Origin: Aedes albopictus
Lineage: Eukaryota; Arthropoda; Insecta; Diptera; Culicidae
Assembly (NCBI RefSeq): GCF_035046485.1
Contig: NC_085138.1
Span: forward strand, 448,175,204-448,239,203
Direction of reading: 5' to 3'
DNA length: 64,000 bases
In this document: positions 1 to 11,900 of the stretch, one piece after another
Layout: every line of letters begins with the position of its first letter
Position numbering within the stretch: position 1 is the first letter of the stretch
Translations under genes and position numbers: made by a program
Notes under the pieces: generated by a model
The model's database searches: none
What the model was told of the DNA's origin: nothing
Seen by the model: the letters and a program-made list of their open reading frames with translations, nothing else

Positions 1-1106
1 AAGGCATTAGGAAGAGAAGTATTTATAAACAATGTCGGAAATTTTCGTTTTCGAGGTGATCTGCATTGAACTTGCAAGTATCGTCAAATAAAAGCGATCA
101 TGTAGTAAACAATTCACAATTATGTTTATAAATACCATCACGTGCACATGTTCGGAATATATTGACGTAGATATATTGCGGAAATAGTAAAAACCACGAT
201 CCAGATCGAAGTGCGGCTCTTTGTAAGAAATATAACAAGTGTTAAAGTTGTTATTGGAAAATTTTCAGTACAATTACTTGAGAAGGATCAAGGAACCCAA
301 ACATGGTCGCCACAATGGCCGTCCTGAAACTCTACTCCATGGTTAAGATTCATACGTCTGCGTCATCTTGTTATTGAGCATTGTAAATATTTGAACGAAA
401 TGCAGTTTTTTCATAGACCACCCACATTCAGGCATAACATGATTAGGACGATAAAACTTTTCTTTTCCTTACTCTGTTTACCGTTTGTAGACCATAAATG
501 CGCAGAAAGAGGAAGAGAGTGGAAACAGCTGTGGTGCAAGAGATGCATGCGTGGTTGCATTCTGCAAACTGTTCAGCTATGATCATAACCTTTAGCTCTA
601 TGTTATAATTTGAGACGTAACAAATGGATTGTTTGTTTACAATGTTAAAACTAAGGCCAATAAAAGAAGGTGTAACCTTGGTTACGACATTTTGGCGCCA
701 TATCCGACTGAAAGATTACATTATAGTGATGATAATGAGATGATAATATGAGTAAGCCGACACAGACGGTAAACCAGATGTGCTTTAACCACTGTTTTGA
801 TCGTCTCTAGAATCTAGTTAGAATGTCATTAAAACGATTGAGTTTGAATAGATATGTTATATTGCGCGTTTCACCGTTGATTATTGCACAAAAAAGTACA
901 AAATCGATCATAGATGGTCGCTAGTACATCATTATCATGTTCGTGTCTTCTACTATAAGTGCGAAAAGGACTGACCGCGCAGGAGACATCTAAACGATCA
1001 AATGCAACCGCGCATATCTATTAGCTTTTTGCACATTTTCTTGCAGAACTACATCATGAAATTTTTTACATGCTCTGAGAGTTGAATAACTAATTACATA
1101 CTAACA

Positions 1107-1225
1107 TACTAAGCACCAACCACTAAAGATCGAGTTTGTTCTTGCATCTCGCTCAATGCCTCATGGCGAGTTTGATTATGAATAAGCTTTCATTTAATAT
1201 AAACACATATCGTAAAACAACTACC
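1107..1225 (+). repeat. Dispersed repeat, copy 1 (second copy at 4490-4622)
   Basis: About 120 bp is shared with 4490-4622 in the same orientation, starting at TAAGCACCAAC and ending at CGTAAAACAACTACC. The second copy carries about 14 extra bases. Homology is clear by eye but the family is not recognised. Confidence 0.7.
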
Positions 1226-1854
1226 CCGCATAAACGATAACCATAAGATTTGCTTAACCGCCTATTCGGGATACAGTTCGAACAGTTTGCGGTATTGTTA
1301 AACCGTCTACATTACGGTGCGTGTATTGTGTTGGTTTATTAGGGGCCATTGCCTTAAAATAATAACCCAACTAACATTTATTGTGAATGTAAACGTCAAC
1401 AAAGCGTCCTCAATACGGCTTGATGCTGAGTTACTGTGTTGTACATATGGACGGAAGCTTCTATGCAAGCCCTATACCAATGAATCTGGCGAACTTAATC
1501 CACTTGTACATGCTGTGCGATCAGCTTTTATGCCACCTAGTCATAGCTCTTTTCTCAGCTCGTAACCACTAACTGGATAACATCTTGAGAAGGCGCTTTT
1601 TCAGCCTTTTCGCAGTTGTTAAATAATAGTTTTACGGCATCCCCAAATTAAACGATTAAATATAATTAGGTTATGGATACCGTGACGCAATACATGTGGA
1701 ACTGGAATTATCACTTTTAAAATTGAATAATTAAAGTATTTGCCGCTACTTGGAATCGAACTCCAGATCTCCGTATCCACTGGTCCCGATGATGTCCTCG
1801 CTGCCACACTGCTATATATAAATAACATAGAAAATAGCCCGTTTTGTTTTACTC

Positions 1855-2120
1855 CAGACAAGGCTTCATAATTATGCCACAAGAAACCTTACCCAACTTC
1901 ATCTTGCTGCAAAAGCTTGTGAAAAGTTGAACGCTATAATGTTTACATTGAACAAGCTGTGTGGTTGCGCCAACAGATTCTTCTTCGCAGCTTCTAGCTG
2001 AAAGAGTGTTCTTTAAACGGCTACGAAGCGTTGCTGTTTTGTGTTTTGGCAACATTACAAAACGTACTGTATAAAAGCAGCTGTTGTAGTGGCTGGGACT
2101 CTTACTCGATTTGCACATCT
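1855..2120 (+). repeat. Dispersed repeat, copy 1 (relative at 3830-4240)
   Basis: This stretch shares several blocks with 3830-4240: a segment on AACAAGC-GTGT, one with CAGCTTCTAGC, and an end motif TGGGACTCTTACTCGATTTG followed by CACATCTT. The end motif occurs three times in the first 4.3 kb with small changes. Not recognised as a named family. Confidence 0.55.
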
Positions 2121-2481
2121 TTTTTTTTTTTTTTAAAGGTTCCTAGCGGCACGCCGACGGACGTAGAAACCTCTCCCATCAATGTGCGCACAATCGTCTC
2201 GTGTTAGCGCGGACAACGACAGTTCACTAGGCCTTTGGATAGGACAGAGAACGTAATCCTTCAGAAGCAGTTCACCAGCCGTGCAAGGAACATGTCGTCC
2301 AGTAAGACACTGTTGCGTACTGACTCAGAAGGTTACGGTAGAAGGTGTGAAAGTTTCGGTTTTGTCATATGGTCGATTTCGTATTTGTTTTTTTTTTTTG
2401 TCATGTCAAGGCTTAAAGAATGTTATTGTTCAAATTTATGTTGTACCCTATAATTCAGTAATCTTTGGTGTGCCTATGATC

Positions 2482-2678
2482 AATAGAGTTAATAAACTAT
2501 AGAGGAAGAATGTCGCTGGCGTCACTGCCGAAACATCTCTTGCTGGCGGAGATAGGCCGGGCTATAAGTGTCAAAGCAAAAAAGTATGCAGTTTGACAGA
2601 TAGATACCCGACATGTTTGCGAGCGAGAACAAAGGGAACAGCAGCGACATTCGTCCTCTATAGTTTATTAACTCTATT
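2482..2678. mobile_element. Inverted-repeat MITE with 8-bp target duplication (hAT-like)
   Basis: The ends form an inverted repeat of about 36 bp beginning AATAGAGTTAATAAACTATA, with one mismatch. The element is 197 bp long and has no coding capacity. It is flanked by the direct repeat CTATGATC at 2474-2481 and 2679-2686. An 8-bp duplication is typical of hAT-type transposition, so a non-autonomous hAT relative is the best reading. The superfamily call is an inference from duplication length. Confidence 0.8.
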
Positions 2679-2861
2679 CTATGATCTGTTAGAAGGTCGA
2701 TGTATTCGTTATGTCCATTTTTGTTGATCCTCATTTTAGTACTGTTTTTATTATCTTTGAAAGTTGTTTTTCGTCTACATCCCTAGCACTATCAGCATCT
2801 GTCCAAATAAGTCCAAATAAAAAAAAACCTTTAAGATGCTCAGTTGAAAAATGTAAACATA

Positions 2862-3130
2862 CCGTCTACCCCCGTTGGTTTGACCTCATCTAATATGAAC
2901 ACTTTTTAATTTGACCCCCTCTAATCTGCTCATCGTTCAAACTAAAAATTGTTCAAACGTCATTCTGCTCATGGAACGGGGTGAAACGAAACGCAGAATC
3001 AAAACAAAACAGCAAAAAGGGTTACCATCAGTGTGTTTTTCGATGCCCACAGAGTTACTAGAAGTTCAAATTAAAAAATGAACCCCGCTGGTTTGCATGA
3101 GGTGTCGTTCAAACCAACGGGGGTAGACGG
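2862..3130. mobile_element. MITE with TA target duplication
   Basis: The left end (CCGTCTACCCCCGTTGGTTT) and right end (AAACCAACGGGGGTAGACGG) are perfect inverted complements over at least 20 bp and continue to about 22. TA flanks both ends at 2860-2861 and 3131-3132. The 269-bp interior has no open frame. This fits a TA-inserting, Tc1/mariner-type MITE. Confidence 0.8.
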
Positions 3131-3134
3131 TATC

Positions 3135-4400
3135 TAATTTGTCGTAAATAGTATGCGTTAGTCAAAGTCGAAGTAGTCAGTTTTTGTCGATTTCGTCTTG
3201 ATCACACGTTAGCTTCGAATCTATAAGCATGCACTATTAAATGCTGCACTTCCCACTATTAGTTTCTTAGTTATTTTAAATTGATATTGCAAGAAAATAT
3301 TATTAAGCATTAGGCATTCGAAACATATTAGGGTTTACTCACAAAACTAAAAGATATAAAAATAATGATAGAGAAAATTAAATCACGAAAGCACATCAAA
3401 TGTTGAGAACTATGTACATATTAGCAAATGGATACTACTAGTTATTTCATATTTGAATTGAATTTGTATTTGTTAAAATTAACCGAATAGTGGGAAGCCC
3501 AGGTAACAGTTTAAAGTCTGCCGACTCGAAAAAGATTCCGAGACTCGTCACAAAACACAAATATTTTCATTATGATTCACAACGACTCTCGAAACCTTCC
3601 CAGACTCAATCGACCGGAACTGTTTCCTGGGTATAGAAACTACTGGGCCCTAGCAGGTTCCTCCTGTTTATCGAGCATTTCTGATAAATCAGCCATACTC
3701 CATCTGTAGCAGCCGGTTCGCAATGAACCGGTGGGGGCGCATTAAAGTGTTAAAGGTGATATTTTCATTACAAGAATTTATATTAACATCCTTCACTTTA
3801 ATACCGTCGAACCCTGTGATCTTGGCCAGGGTGGGACTCTTACTCGATTTGCACATCTTCCGGAAAATCTTGCGGCATTGAATTAAAGTGCAATAAAAGC
3901 AACCCAAATAATTTCACAGCACAGCCATGGATAGCTCTAAAGAATTTGTGTAGTGTAGCTATAAATATATCCCGCTTAAAGTTTGTTTTGACAATAATGT
4001 TTATACCCAACAAGCCGTGTTGGTAAACCAACAGTTTCTTCAATACAGCTTCTAGCCCTAATGAAATCGTATAACGGCCTTTAAAGCGCTGCTGGCTTGG
4101 GGATTTGTCAGTATAACGAATTGTACTGTATAGTAGCAGCTGTTTTGTTAGCTGGGACTCCTATTCGATGTGTTCAAGTTTTCACATCTTCCGGGAAATC
4201 TCCCGGAGTTGGAATAGAGTGGAGTAAAAGCAGCCCCAGTGACAAGCAATGTATTGCTGAAAATCGAGTTTGGTAGCTGTGTGGTGCTTGTTTTGCAGTC
4301 GTGTATTAGCTTATGATTTATATTTGACTAGCTTTCCTTTTATTCAGCGTTGACGGCTTTTACTCGATGATTACACAACAGAAAGCAAATGACTGAAGCT
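3135..4400. other. Gene-free AT-rich stretch
   Basis: Apart from the repeat blocks at 3830-4240, which match 1855-2120, I see no gene or structured element. Confidence 0.5.
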
Positions 4401-4476
4401 TGTTAGTTGGGTAGTTGAAATAGGTTTTTTTTTATGAAAATGTTAGTTGGGTAGTTGAAATAGGTTTTTTTTTTAT
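4401..4476 (+). repeat. Tandem duplication of a 40-bp unit
   Basis: Two adjacent copies start TGTTAGTTGGGTAGTTGAAA and run into a T tract, at 4401-4440 and 4441-4476. They are almost identical, so the duplication looks recent or maintained by slippage at the T run. Confidence 0.8.
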
Positions 4477-4489
4477 CTAACTCCCGTCA

Positions 4490-4622
4490 TATTAAGCACC
4501 AACAAATAAAGATCGAGTTTGTTCTTGCATCTCGCTGAATGCCTAATGGCTAGTTTGATTTTAATTACAAATTTATGAATAAGCTTTCATTTAATATAAA
4601 AACATATCGTAAAACAACTACC
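4490..4622 (+). repeat. Dispersed repeat, copy 2 (first copy at 1107-1225)
   Basis: Direct-orientation copy of the 1107-1225 repeat with a short insertion (around TTTAATTACAAATT). It lies directly after the 40-bp tandem duplication. Confidence 0.7.
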
Positions 4623-4917
4623 ATTTCCTTAAAATATTAAGACAATTAATTGTCCCTCGAATTCTATTTCCATCTACTTTACGTCTTTTTCGGGCACAAC
4701 ATGAATTCAATTCCCATCGCACCTTTTACGTTATGAAAAAACATGAGCCATTGGCAAAGGTAAATTAGAATATCTGTAAATATCGGCTATTCACTGTTTG
4801 ATACGAAGGAAATTAGCGCATGTGACGAAGTAGATTTCTTTTGAGCATGATTTTACACTAAACAAGTTTCCTACATACCTGACGTATTCCATTCAGTTGA
4901 TCGGCAGCTCAGGATTT

Positions 4918-5244
4918 CTATCTCAGGAAGGACACTACGGTGTGCTGCCAATAATCATCGATTACCGACATGAGGAATCGTTTTCCTCCTGGTGTTGTGG
5001 TGCGCATCAGGATGGGGTGCATCAGACTTAAGATATGTGTTGAATTTCTTCTGGTCGTTTTCGGAATGGCCGTAGGAGGACAGTCCTCTACAATAACACC
5101 ATCAGCAAAATTCTCTTTACACATATCTTCTACACTATACCGGTGCCCGAAACTTAGGTGATGTTTGCACATCTCATTGAGCTGTGCATCACTCACATTT
5201 CTCGCTGTGAGCCCATCGACATATTCGAAGTAAGCGGTTTTTAT
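4918..5244 (-). pseudogene. Ty1/copia polyprotein fragment (pre-integrase/integrase start)
   Basis: The minus-strand reading has a run resembling the end of the copia gag-pre-integrase domain, with a short Cys/His-containing stretch (MCKHHLSFGHRY). It is followed by the start of the integrase core, TTTPGGKRFLMSVIDDYW, which matches the family pattern TPGG-RYF-x-FIDDYS, where the Asp pair is part of the catalytic region. Only about 110 residues remain, with no LTRs, protease or reverse transcriptase nearby. It is cut at its upstream side by a 143-bp inverted-repeat element. A dead fragment. Confidence 0.65.
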
Positions 5245-5387
5245 TAGAGTGACTGGAAGGGAGAGTGGCGTCATGTTCCCATTTTGACAGGTCTCCTGCT
5301 CGTTTGGAACAAGAATTTGTATGGATTTGACAGATGACCGCTGTTCCAATTTTGACATTGACGCCACTCTAAGTTAAAGTCACTCTA
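5245..5387. mobile_element. 143-bp MITE with 8-bp target duplication, inside the copia fragment
   Basis: The ends TAGAGTGACT and AGTCACTCTA are inverted complements, and GAGTGGCGTCA / TGACGCCACTC pair further in. The direct repeat GTTTTTAT flanks it at 5237-5244 and 5388-5395. The length of the duplication fits an hAT-like mobiliser. It interrupts the copia-derived sequence and is therefore younger. Confidence 0.8.
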
Positions 5388-5395
5388 GTTTTTAT

Positions 5396-7110
5396 CAATC
5401 AATGCTCAACTCATGTGAGACGTCGAACCACTCACCATCCATAACCCAAACGCAACTGTGTTTTTCGCCTGCCATGAACAAAATTGCACTGATGGTCCAG
5501 TACACTTAGCCTTGTGTGGACTCTTCTCATTTTCTTTTTGGCCCTTTCTTCGCTTGCAGCAACCGACAGTTGCGGCTCAGGAGGCCTTTCTTCTTATAGA
5601 AGAATCACATCTTTTCCACGACACTTTTCACTATTTTCACATCACTTTTCATCACGCGGTCATGCGAGGATCCACTACCTTACAGTTTGCATAAAAATGC
5701 ATTTCCCAGCCTTCCACAAGATTCAAATTACACAACTTCCGTAGAATACTCACTTGAGGCCATTATCTTCTCATGGTATTCTCCAAGCGCTTTACAAGTC
5801 TTTCACGTTGGTCGTACCCTTCACGAGGCTGTATAGATTATCTTCACTGCAGAGCCGCCTTTTTGTCATCGGCCGACCACTTTGACGTAACGAGCTGCAG
5901 CTTTGGATCTTCCACCATATACCTACTCAAATTTTCCGCAAAATGGGATTATCTACATTCTGAACTTCCATATCTCTGCCAGTTTTAGTTGTGCAGCTTG
6001 AGGAATCACATGAATCACTCGCGACGCGAGCAACCACCGTGTTTCGGCCCTGCAAAGCAGACGCACACTAATTCACCGCGGTAGCTCCCGGTCCCGCCGA
6101 AATCGAGTCCACGCACGACAACTTTGCACCGGAAAAATTGACCGAAAAAAGCAATTTTCCTCGAAACTTCCACCGGGGTCCATAATCTGTAAGACCAGAG
6201 GCGGGTTACGAAGTGGAATGACGCCGTACGAAGGAACAATCGCCGGGAAAACACGGGATAATCCGAGATGGATGTGCAATCACGCGACGACGTTGCGAAT
6301 GTTCCGAAGGTTTGCTCGAACTCGAATGGTCAGGGGGCTTACCTGCTGCTGCGGGAAGGTTTTATTGGTTCCATGGAACGTGTTGGGGGAGGCACCAGAT
6401 TCACCTGCTCTCGGGTTCCTAACCGCCTAGCTCGACAGTCGACAAAACCACGAATCAACAACAGCACCAAACTTATTCTTCCGTCACCAAAAGCCACTTT
6501 ACTTCAGAGCTCTTCAGAGTTCGTTTTTAAATCATTCACAAACCACGCATTTGAATTTAAACTATTAATTAAATTTATCAAAAGCCTAATCACAAAAAAT
6601 GCTTCTTCAATCTGTCCGCACTAGAAAATTTTCACTTCGCAAAATTCAAATTTGATGAACCCGCTTGCTGCGATTGCGGATCGTGTGGTTCGCTCGTTGC
6701 CACGCCCACGGCACCCGCTCGCATGGACGCGACGGCTCGGTCGACGTCGGCTCACGTCGGGCGTCGGTGGTACCCGAGTAAAAATGCTCGCGCAGCTTAT
6801 AGTGTCCGCCATAATTATTACCCGTTGCAAGAAAATATAGAGCGAAAAAGGTGCAAAATCGCTAATAGACCTCCGCTGGTATGTTTAATCGTTATGGTGT
6901 ATTCTACAATAAGTGCGCGAATTGGCCAAGGAATACTGCGCCGAAAACACCGAAATGATTTTTCTTACAGGCGGAGATGTATGGGCGCTTGCGCGTACAA
7001 ATTTTCGCGCAACGCATAATATTATTTAAAAACATTTTAAAAATTACACCCACAGAAGTTAAAATACATATACGATAATTAGGCAAACTTACAGTATATG
7101 ACAATTTCAG
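5396..7110. other. No confident gene; two GC-rich patches
   Basis: The patches at about 6030-6430 and 6650-6800 are clearly richer in GC and CpG than their surroundings and could be promoter, 5' UTR or exon remnants. A minus-strand splice-donor-like CAGCAG|GTAAGC sits near 6345. No reading joins convincingly to the Ig-like gene downstream, so no gene is called. Confidence 0.4.
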
Positions 7111-8398
7111 GGTATCGCAGGGAATTTGTGCTCTGGAAATCCGCAAGCCATTGCTCAGGGAAGACTACGGCGTGTGGCGGATCTATTTGCCACTTACCCT
7201 GACCGACCTCACCGGATGTGTGTTCAACTTGAAAGACAAACAAAATCAACAGGAAGATGAAGATGATGACGCATTGTTGGTACCACCACCCTCGAAGTTG
7301 GTGGACGTATTTCACGATCCACTCTCGTCGGCTACGACTACGACCGAACTGAGTTGCGAAGCCCCGTACGCGATCGAATACTGTTACCTGACGGGACCCC
7401 TGGGCGGAAACTACGTGCCCGAGCGGTTCGATCGGCTTAAGACCTTGGGTATGTGCAACTTCAGGGTGTCCAACATTACCAGCGGAATCTGGGCCTGTGG
7501 TTTCAACGACGAGAGTGGCGGCGAGGATCGGCTGAACTATTTCAACGTGAACGTCTACAAACAGCCAGGCAAGGCCGTGACGCCGGAGATCAAAGCCAGC
7601 AAAGGGGACGGGAACAAAAGAATGCTGTGTAGGACAATTTTGGATCTGACGATTGAGATATGCCGGTTTATAAGCCCGAATGGGGAGGTACACGCCCTGT
7701 CGGAGAACTTCGTTCCGAGTGAAGAGTCGAGGTTCCGGTACCATGGCGCGGGGCTACGGGAAGGAGAATGCGGCGTGGAAATCGCTGAGGTGGAAAGAGC
7801 GGATTTCGGTCGGTGGAAATGTGCAATAAAAGTGCAGGGCAAGGACTACGCCATTGAGATGGATTTGATCGAAGAAGGTGAGGTGAGTAGTTCTCGCTAG
7901 TGCTTGGCCGCCATTTCGATACTGTCGTGTTGGATTATCTTTTCCTTAATCATGTCAATACAATAGGCGAAGCTTTAAAAACCACGTGTTTATGGCCAAG
8001 ATCCAATATGGCGGCCGAATCTATGATAGTTTCTAACCTGTTTTGAAAACATAGATTTTAACAAACTAACAAAATTGATTTTTTTAGTCTATTCTAACAA
8101 AATGAAGTTTGATTGTAAGTTCCAACACAATATGCAAATGGCGACCTGACTTCAGCGAGATTTGCTCAAACGAGGCTGCTGTCAGCTCATGCCGATATGA
8201 TCTAACATGACTACCGGTTTCGTTTCAGTTATAAGCACCACAATGATTGTCGTTATTTCAATCGTTGCAACGGTCGTGGCCTGCGCAGTGGGAGGTTTCT
8301 TCGCCTACAAGAAACTGAACGCCCGGCAACGCGTGCAATACCAGGTCAGACTTGGCAGCTCGACCGGTGGCCTGTCTACCGCATCGAATGGAGCCTAG
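7111..8398 (+). CDS. Ig-superfamily single-pass membrane protein, 3' exons (partial)
   Basis: Two coding exons are supported, 7111-7877 and 8229-8398. The first follows acceptor ATGACAATTTCAG. It ends at AAG|GTGAGG, a phase-1 junction that joins to TT-ATA-AGC after GTTTCAG; the competing donor GAG|GTGAGT six bases on would create a stop. The visible protein is about 312 residues. It contains the end of one Ig-like domain (Cys then YGVW), a second (Cys in TELSC to GIWACGF) and a third (CRFISPNGE to GRWKCAI). A transmembrane helix follows (MIVVISIVATVVACAVGGFF), then a short basic cytoplasmic tail. The likely place is the plasma membrane, as an adhesion or recognition protein. Signal peptide and first exons were not found. 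I do not recognise the orthologue. Confidence 0.85.
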
Positions 8399-8494
8399 AA
8401 GAGGTTTGTGCTTTTTTTCTTGGTGTTAGCTGTTTTGAGGCTTGATATGTTTGTTCACATTGATTTTGCGAGGAATTGTTTGTTCATTGAAGAG

Positions 8495-8500
8495 TTTATT
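8495..8500 (-). promoter_or_regulatory. Possible polyadenylation signal of the GNPTAB-type gene
   Basis: AATAAA on the minus strand, about 480 bp after the stop of the phosphotransferase gene. If used, the 3' ends of the two convergent genes overlap by a few tens of bases. Confidence 0.35.
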
Positions 8501-8530
8501 TTACTGTCAGGTTTTATCTTTTCGTGTTCA

Positions 8531-8536
8531 AATAAA
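8531..8536 (+). promoter_or_regulatory. Probable polyadenylation signal of the Ig-like gene
   Basis: AATAAA lies 133 bp after the stop codon in a short 3' UTR. It is the first canonical hexamer downstream of the last exon. Confidence 0.55.
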
Positions 8537-8978
8537 TAAATTGGAAAAAAAAACTATGAGAGTCATTCCATGCCGAATCGACAAATTCCTAATTTCTATT
8601 GTTGAATGTTGAACAATGAATGTTTAATGCGCGAGTAATTTTAAGTTCATTATCGAATGAGGTTTTCGCCCTCTTCTCCGAGGAAACGATTTTAAATAAT
8701 AAACAGGATTGAGAGAAAGACCTTTCGCCCTCTCTTTCACCTCGCTCTTTCTTGTGTTCGTTTAGGAGAGTAAGAAAAAAGAAAAAAGCTGGCTACGCCC
8801 GTGAAAGATGCACGTATCAGCCCAATTAGTTTCGTCGGTAAACTCTGTAAGTAGCTGCATGAAGTCGAAAAAGGGTATAACAGCGTTGAAGTGATGTTTA
8901 AAATATCATTAGCTATACAATTTGTCGAATCGACATGAAATTACTCCTAACCTATTAGTACAACTAATTGCGCAATCG

Positions 8979-11900
8979 TCATATGGTATTGTAGTCCGTT
9001 CGACTACTAAGGAACACCAGCGTTCGGGCGAATTTGCCTTTGTGCCGGAAGCAGAGCATTTTGACGCACACCAAAAACGCCACCAGGCAAAAAGCGTACA
9101 CTCCGTTCCGGAACAGTGTCTTCCGGGCAAACCAAGCCCGATAGTCGTCGTAGTATTGAAATCTATTGCGATAGTTGTTCTCCAGCTCGAACTGGCTTCG
9201 CACCGGAAAGAGCGAGAGGTAGAAATCTTCCAACAGAGCCGAAATCAGTTGATTCTCCTCGGGATTGTCCTCGGAGAGGTTATCATTGATACAGTTGAAC
9301 TTCTTGGGATTCTTCCGTAGCTCATCCAAAGCATCGACGACCTGCGTGATGTTTGAAGTCAACATCTTGAAGTTGCTGTAGATTCCCGTCTTCTGATTGA
9401 CGTGGTATTTGTACAGTGGAGTCTGGGCGAAATTCATCTTCATCATGTCTGTCAGCTCGTGGCATGCAAGCACGAGACTTTTCGTGACCGTTGGCTGAAA
9501 AACAGATAACGTAATGAAAACACGTGATTTAAGTACTCATTTAATTGAACATCGTACTTACAATGGTGGAATCTTCGTATCGTTCGTAAACCAGAGTTGG
9601 ATAAACTATCCGCTGTTCTTCCTGATGTTCCAATGGCACGAAATTATTCTGCTGTAGGGAACAATTTGTTACAACTTCTTCAAAATACCTCACAGCAGAC
9701 CAATCCAGTGGAAGGTTGTAAATCTTCGTCAGCAACGTTCGAATTTCCCGATCAGACCATGTTCTAAAAACAAAATCCCCATCAATAATTATTTCAAAAC
9801 CTTATCCAGTTCTTCTTACTCACCCGGATCCATCCGTGTCGAAATCATCGAATATCTCCGAAACGCTCTTGTTCCGACTTTCGCTCATCAGAAAATGGTA
9901 GTACGTAAACGCGTACTGCAGATCGTTCCTCTCCCGGAACCTATGGCTCTTGGTAACGGAAAAATCCTTCCTAAAACGGACCAGCATTGCCTCTACGATG
10001 TTCACGTTCAGCAGAAATCCAACGTGCGCCAAGACCTTCCTATTCTTAAATCCATAAATCTGGTTGAAAATCTTGTTCGTATGAATCAGTGAATGGGCAA
10101 AAATGTCCTGCGAGTTGGACATCCTCTCTTCACTTCTGGCGTCTCCCACTACTCGTTCGGGGTCTCCTTGGGCGGAATTCTTCTTCGAGTTTGATTTATT
10201 GCTTTTCAGCTTTTCCTTGTTGAACTTTTCGACCAGTTGTTTGGTGGAAGAACCGTTGTTGGATCGTTTGAACATTTCGTAGATATCCCTGATGTTGTCG
10301 GATTTTTTCCCATTTTTGGGAAAAGTTTTCGGCACATCGATGAACGTATCTTCACCTAAGGATATTTGTTTGATCAGTTGAACAGGTTTAGTTAAAATGT
10401 ATTTGAATTTATTGAAATTTTGTTCATTGGCAGAGATATGCCTGATCGCAGGCCTGATCTTTAAGGGTCAAAAGAACTTAGAGCATCTTTAGCTGTGAAC
10501 CTGCCGAGGAATCTTCCAATGAATTTTAATTCTAAGAAATCCACAAGAACCACACCAAATATTTCAGCAGAAGCGAAGTATTTTATGAATTTGCTACATA
10601 TTACGTCAAAAATAATAAGTTGTTGAACATTTCTTTTGATATTTCTCTAAGAAAATGGTAAACAAAGTTTTATATCAGAGTAACAATATTCTAACAATTT
10701 TTAGATATTTAAACTATGTTTTCTTGAAAGAGTAAAAAGTCAATATGTTGTTGCTGTTCAGCTGTTAGCGCAATAAGCCCATGAGCCTTTGCTCACAGCA
10801 TTATTTATTGACAATTCACAAAAGGGCATTATCTCTATTCATAATAGATACAATATCAATATCATCTGATTCTGCATTTGCAGTTATCGTTTTAAGGGTG
10901 GTATACACAACACAAAGCAGACTACCTAAAATTCTTCACAAGTTGCTGATGAAACAAGTTGTCAAGAATTGCACAAAAACCCCTACAATCAGGGAACAAC
11001 ATTTCCAAGATGTTCACCGATGCAAACAGTAAATTCACTAAAAATATTATCAGAACTTCATCTAAAAATCTCTGAGATTCATGAATTTTGCAATTTACTT
11101 CTTACAGTTGCACTAACGTAAGAACTACACGAGACACATAACACGCGGCACGAGACAAGACATAATACTTATCGTTCTTACAATGGTCAAGAAAAGATTA
11201 AAAATTACCCTTACGTCGACCGGTTGCGGGCGTGATCTAGCCCATCTATTGGACAATGTCCGACTGACTGCGTTGTTTTCGTACGATATTCGTACACGTC
11301 CAAAATGAAGTGAGAGTTATACCATAGACTCCAATCAGTTGTGCAGAAAGGTCTCAATACACTTTGGGTTTGTTCAAAAACCCGGGGTAAAAGATGGGGT
11401 CTAAAACCAAGTATGATCATGTGGATATATAAAACCATTGTCCGTCCCAGGACTACTTACGCTTCCCTTGTCTGGTGGCCTAACACTGCTGTCGTCCCTA
11501 GATTAATCCTTTACCTTTGCATTTCTCGTTGTTCAAATGAGCTCCACAAACACCACCTTTTTTTTATTTTTCTTTAACTGTAAACAAAATTCATTTTCAG
11601 GTTGAATTCATTCTGGTATTTTCCATAGGAAATTTATGTGTGGACAGTNNNNNNNNNNNNNNNNNNNNNNNNNNNNNNNNNNNNNNNNNNNNNNNNNNNN
11701 NNNNNNNNNNNNNNNNNNNNNNNNNNNNNNNNNNNNNNNNNNNNNNNNNNNNNNNNNNNNNNNNNNNNNNNNNNNNNNNNNNNNNNNNNNNNNNNNNNNN
11801 NNNNNNNNNNNNNNNNNNNNNNNNNNNNNNNNNNNNNNNNNNNNNNNNNNNNNNNNNNNNNNNNNNNNNNNNNNNNNNNNNNNNNNNNNNNNNNNNNNNN

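Larger units (their letters stand above)
1..2473. other. Gene-free stretch with old repeat copies
   Basis: No open frame here has splice sites, codon pattern or similarity that I recognise. The sequence is AT-rich. It contains one copy of a 120-bp repeat (1107-1225) and one copy of a repeat around 1855-2120, both also found near 4 kb. The rest shows nothing I can name. Confidence 0.6.

Noticed and set aside
5514..5744. Plus-strand frame that begins like a signal peptide (WTLLIFFLALSSLAATDSC)
   Set aside because: There is no ATG at the start, the tail is not protein-like and no splice sites fit. The T-rich stretch just encodes hydrophobic residues.
6783..6840. Short ATG frame MLAQLIVSAIIITRCKKI as the signal peptide of the Ig-like gene
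   Set aside because: It runs to a stop without any GT donor that could join exon 7111 in the right phase.
7493..7500. Idea that the Ig-like protein could be a secreted or viral-type receptor mimic
   Set aside because: It has a clear transmembrane helix, insect-style introns and no mobile-element context, so an ordinary host membrane protein is simpler.
7878..7885. Use of the stronger-looking donor GAG|GTGAGT for the Ig-like exon
   Set aside because: It would put a stop immediately after the junction (TTA-TAA). The donor at 7878 keeps the frame into the transmembrane exon.
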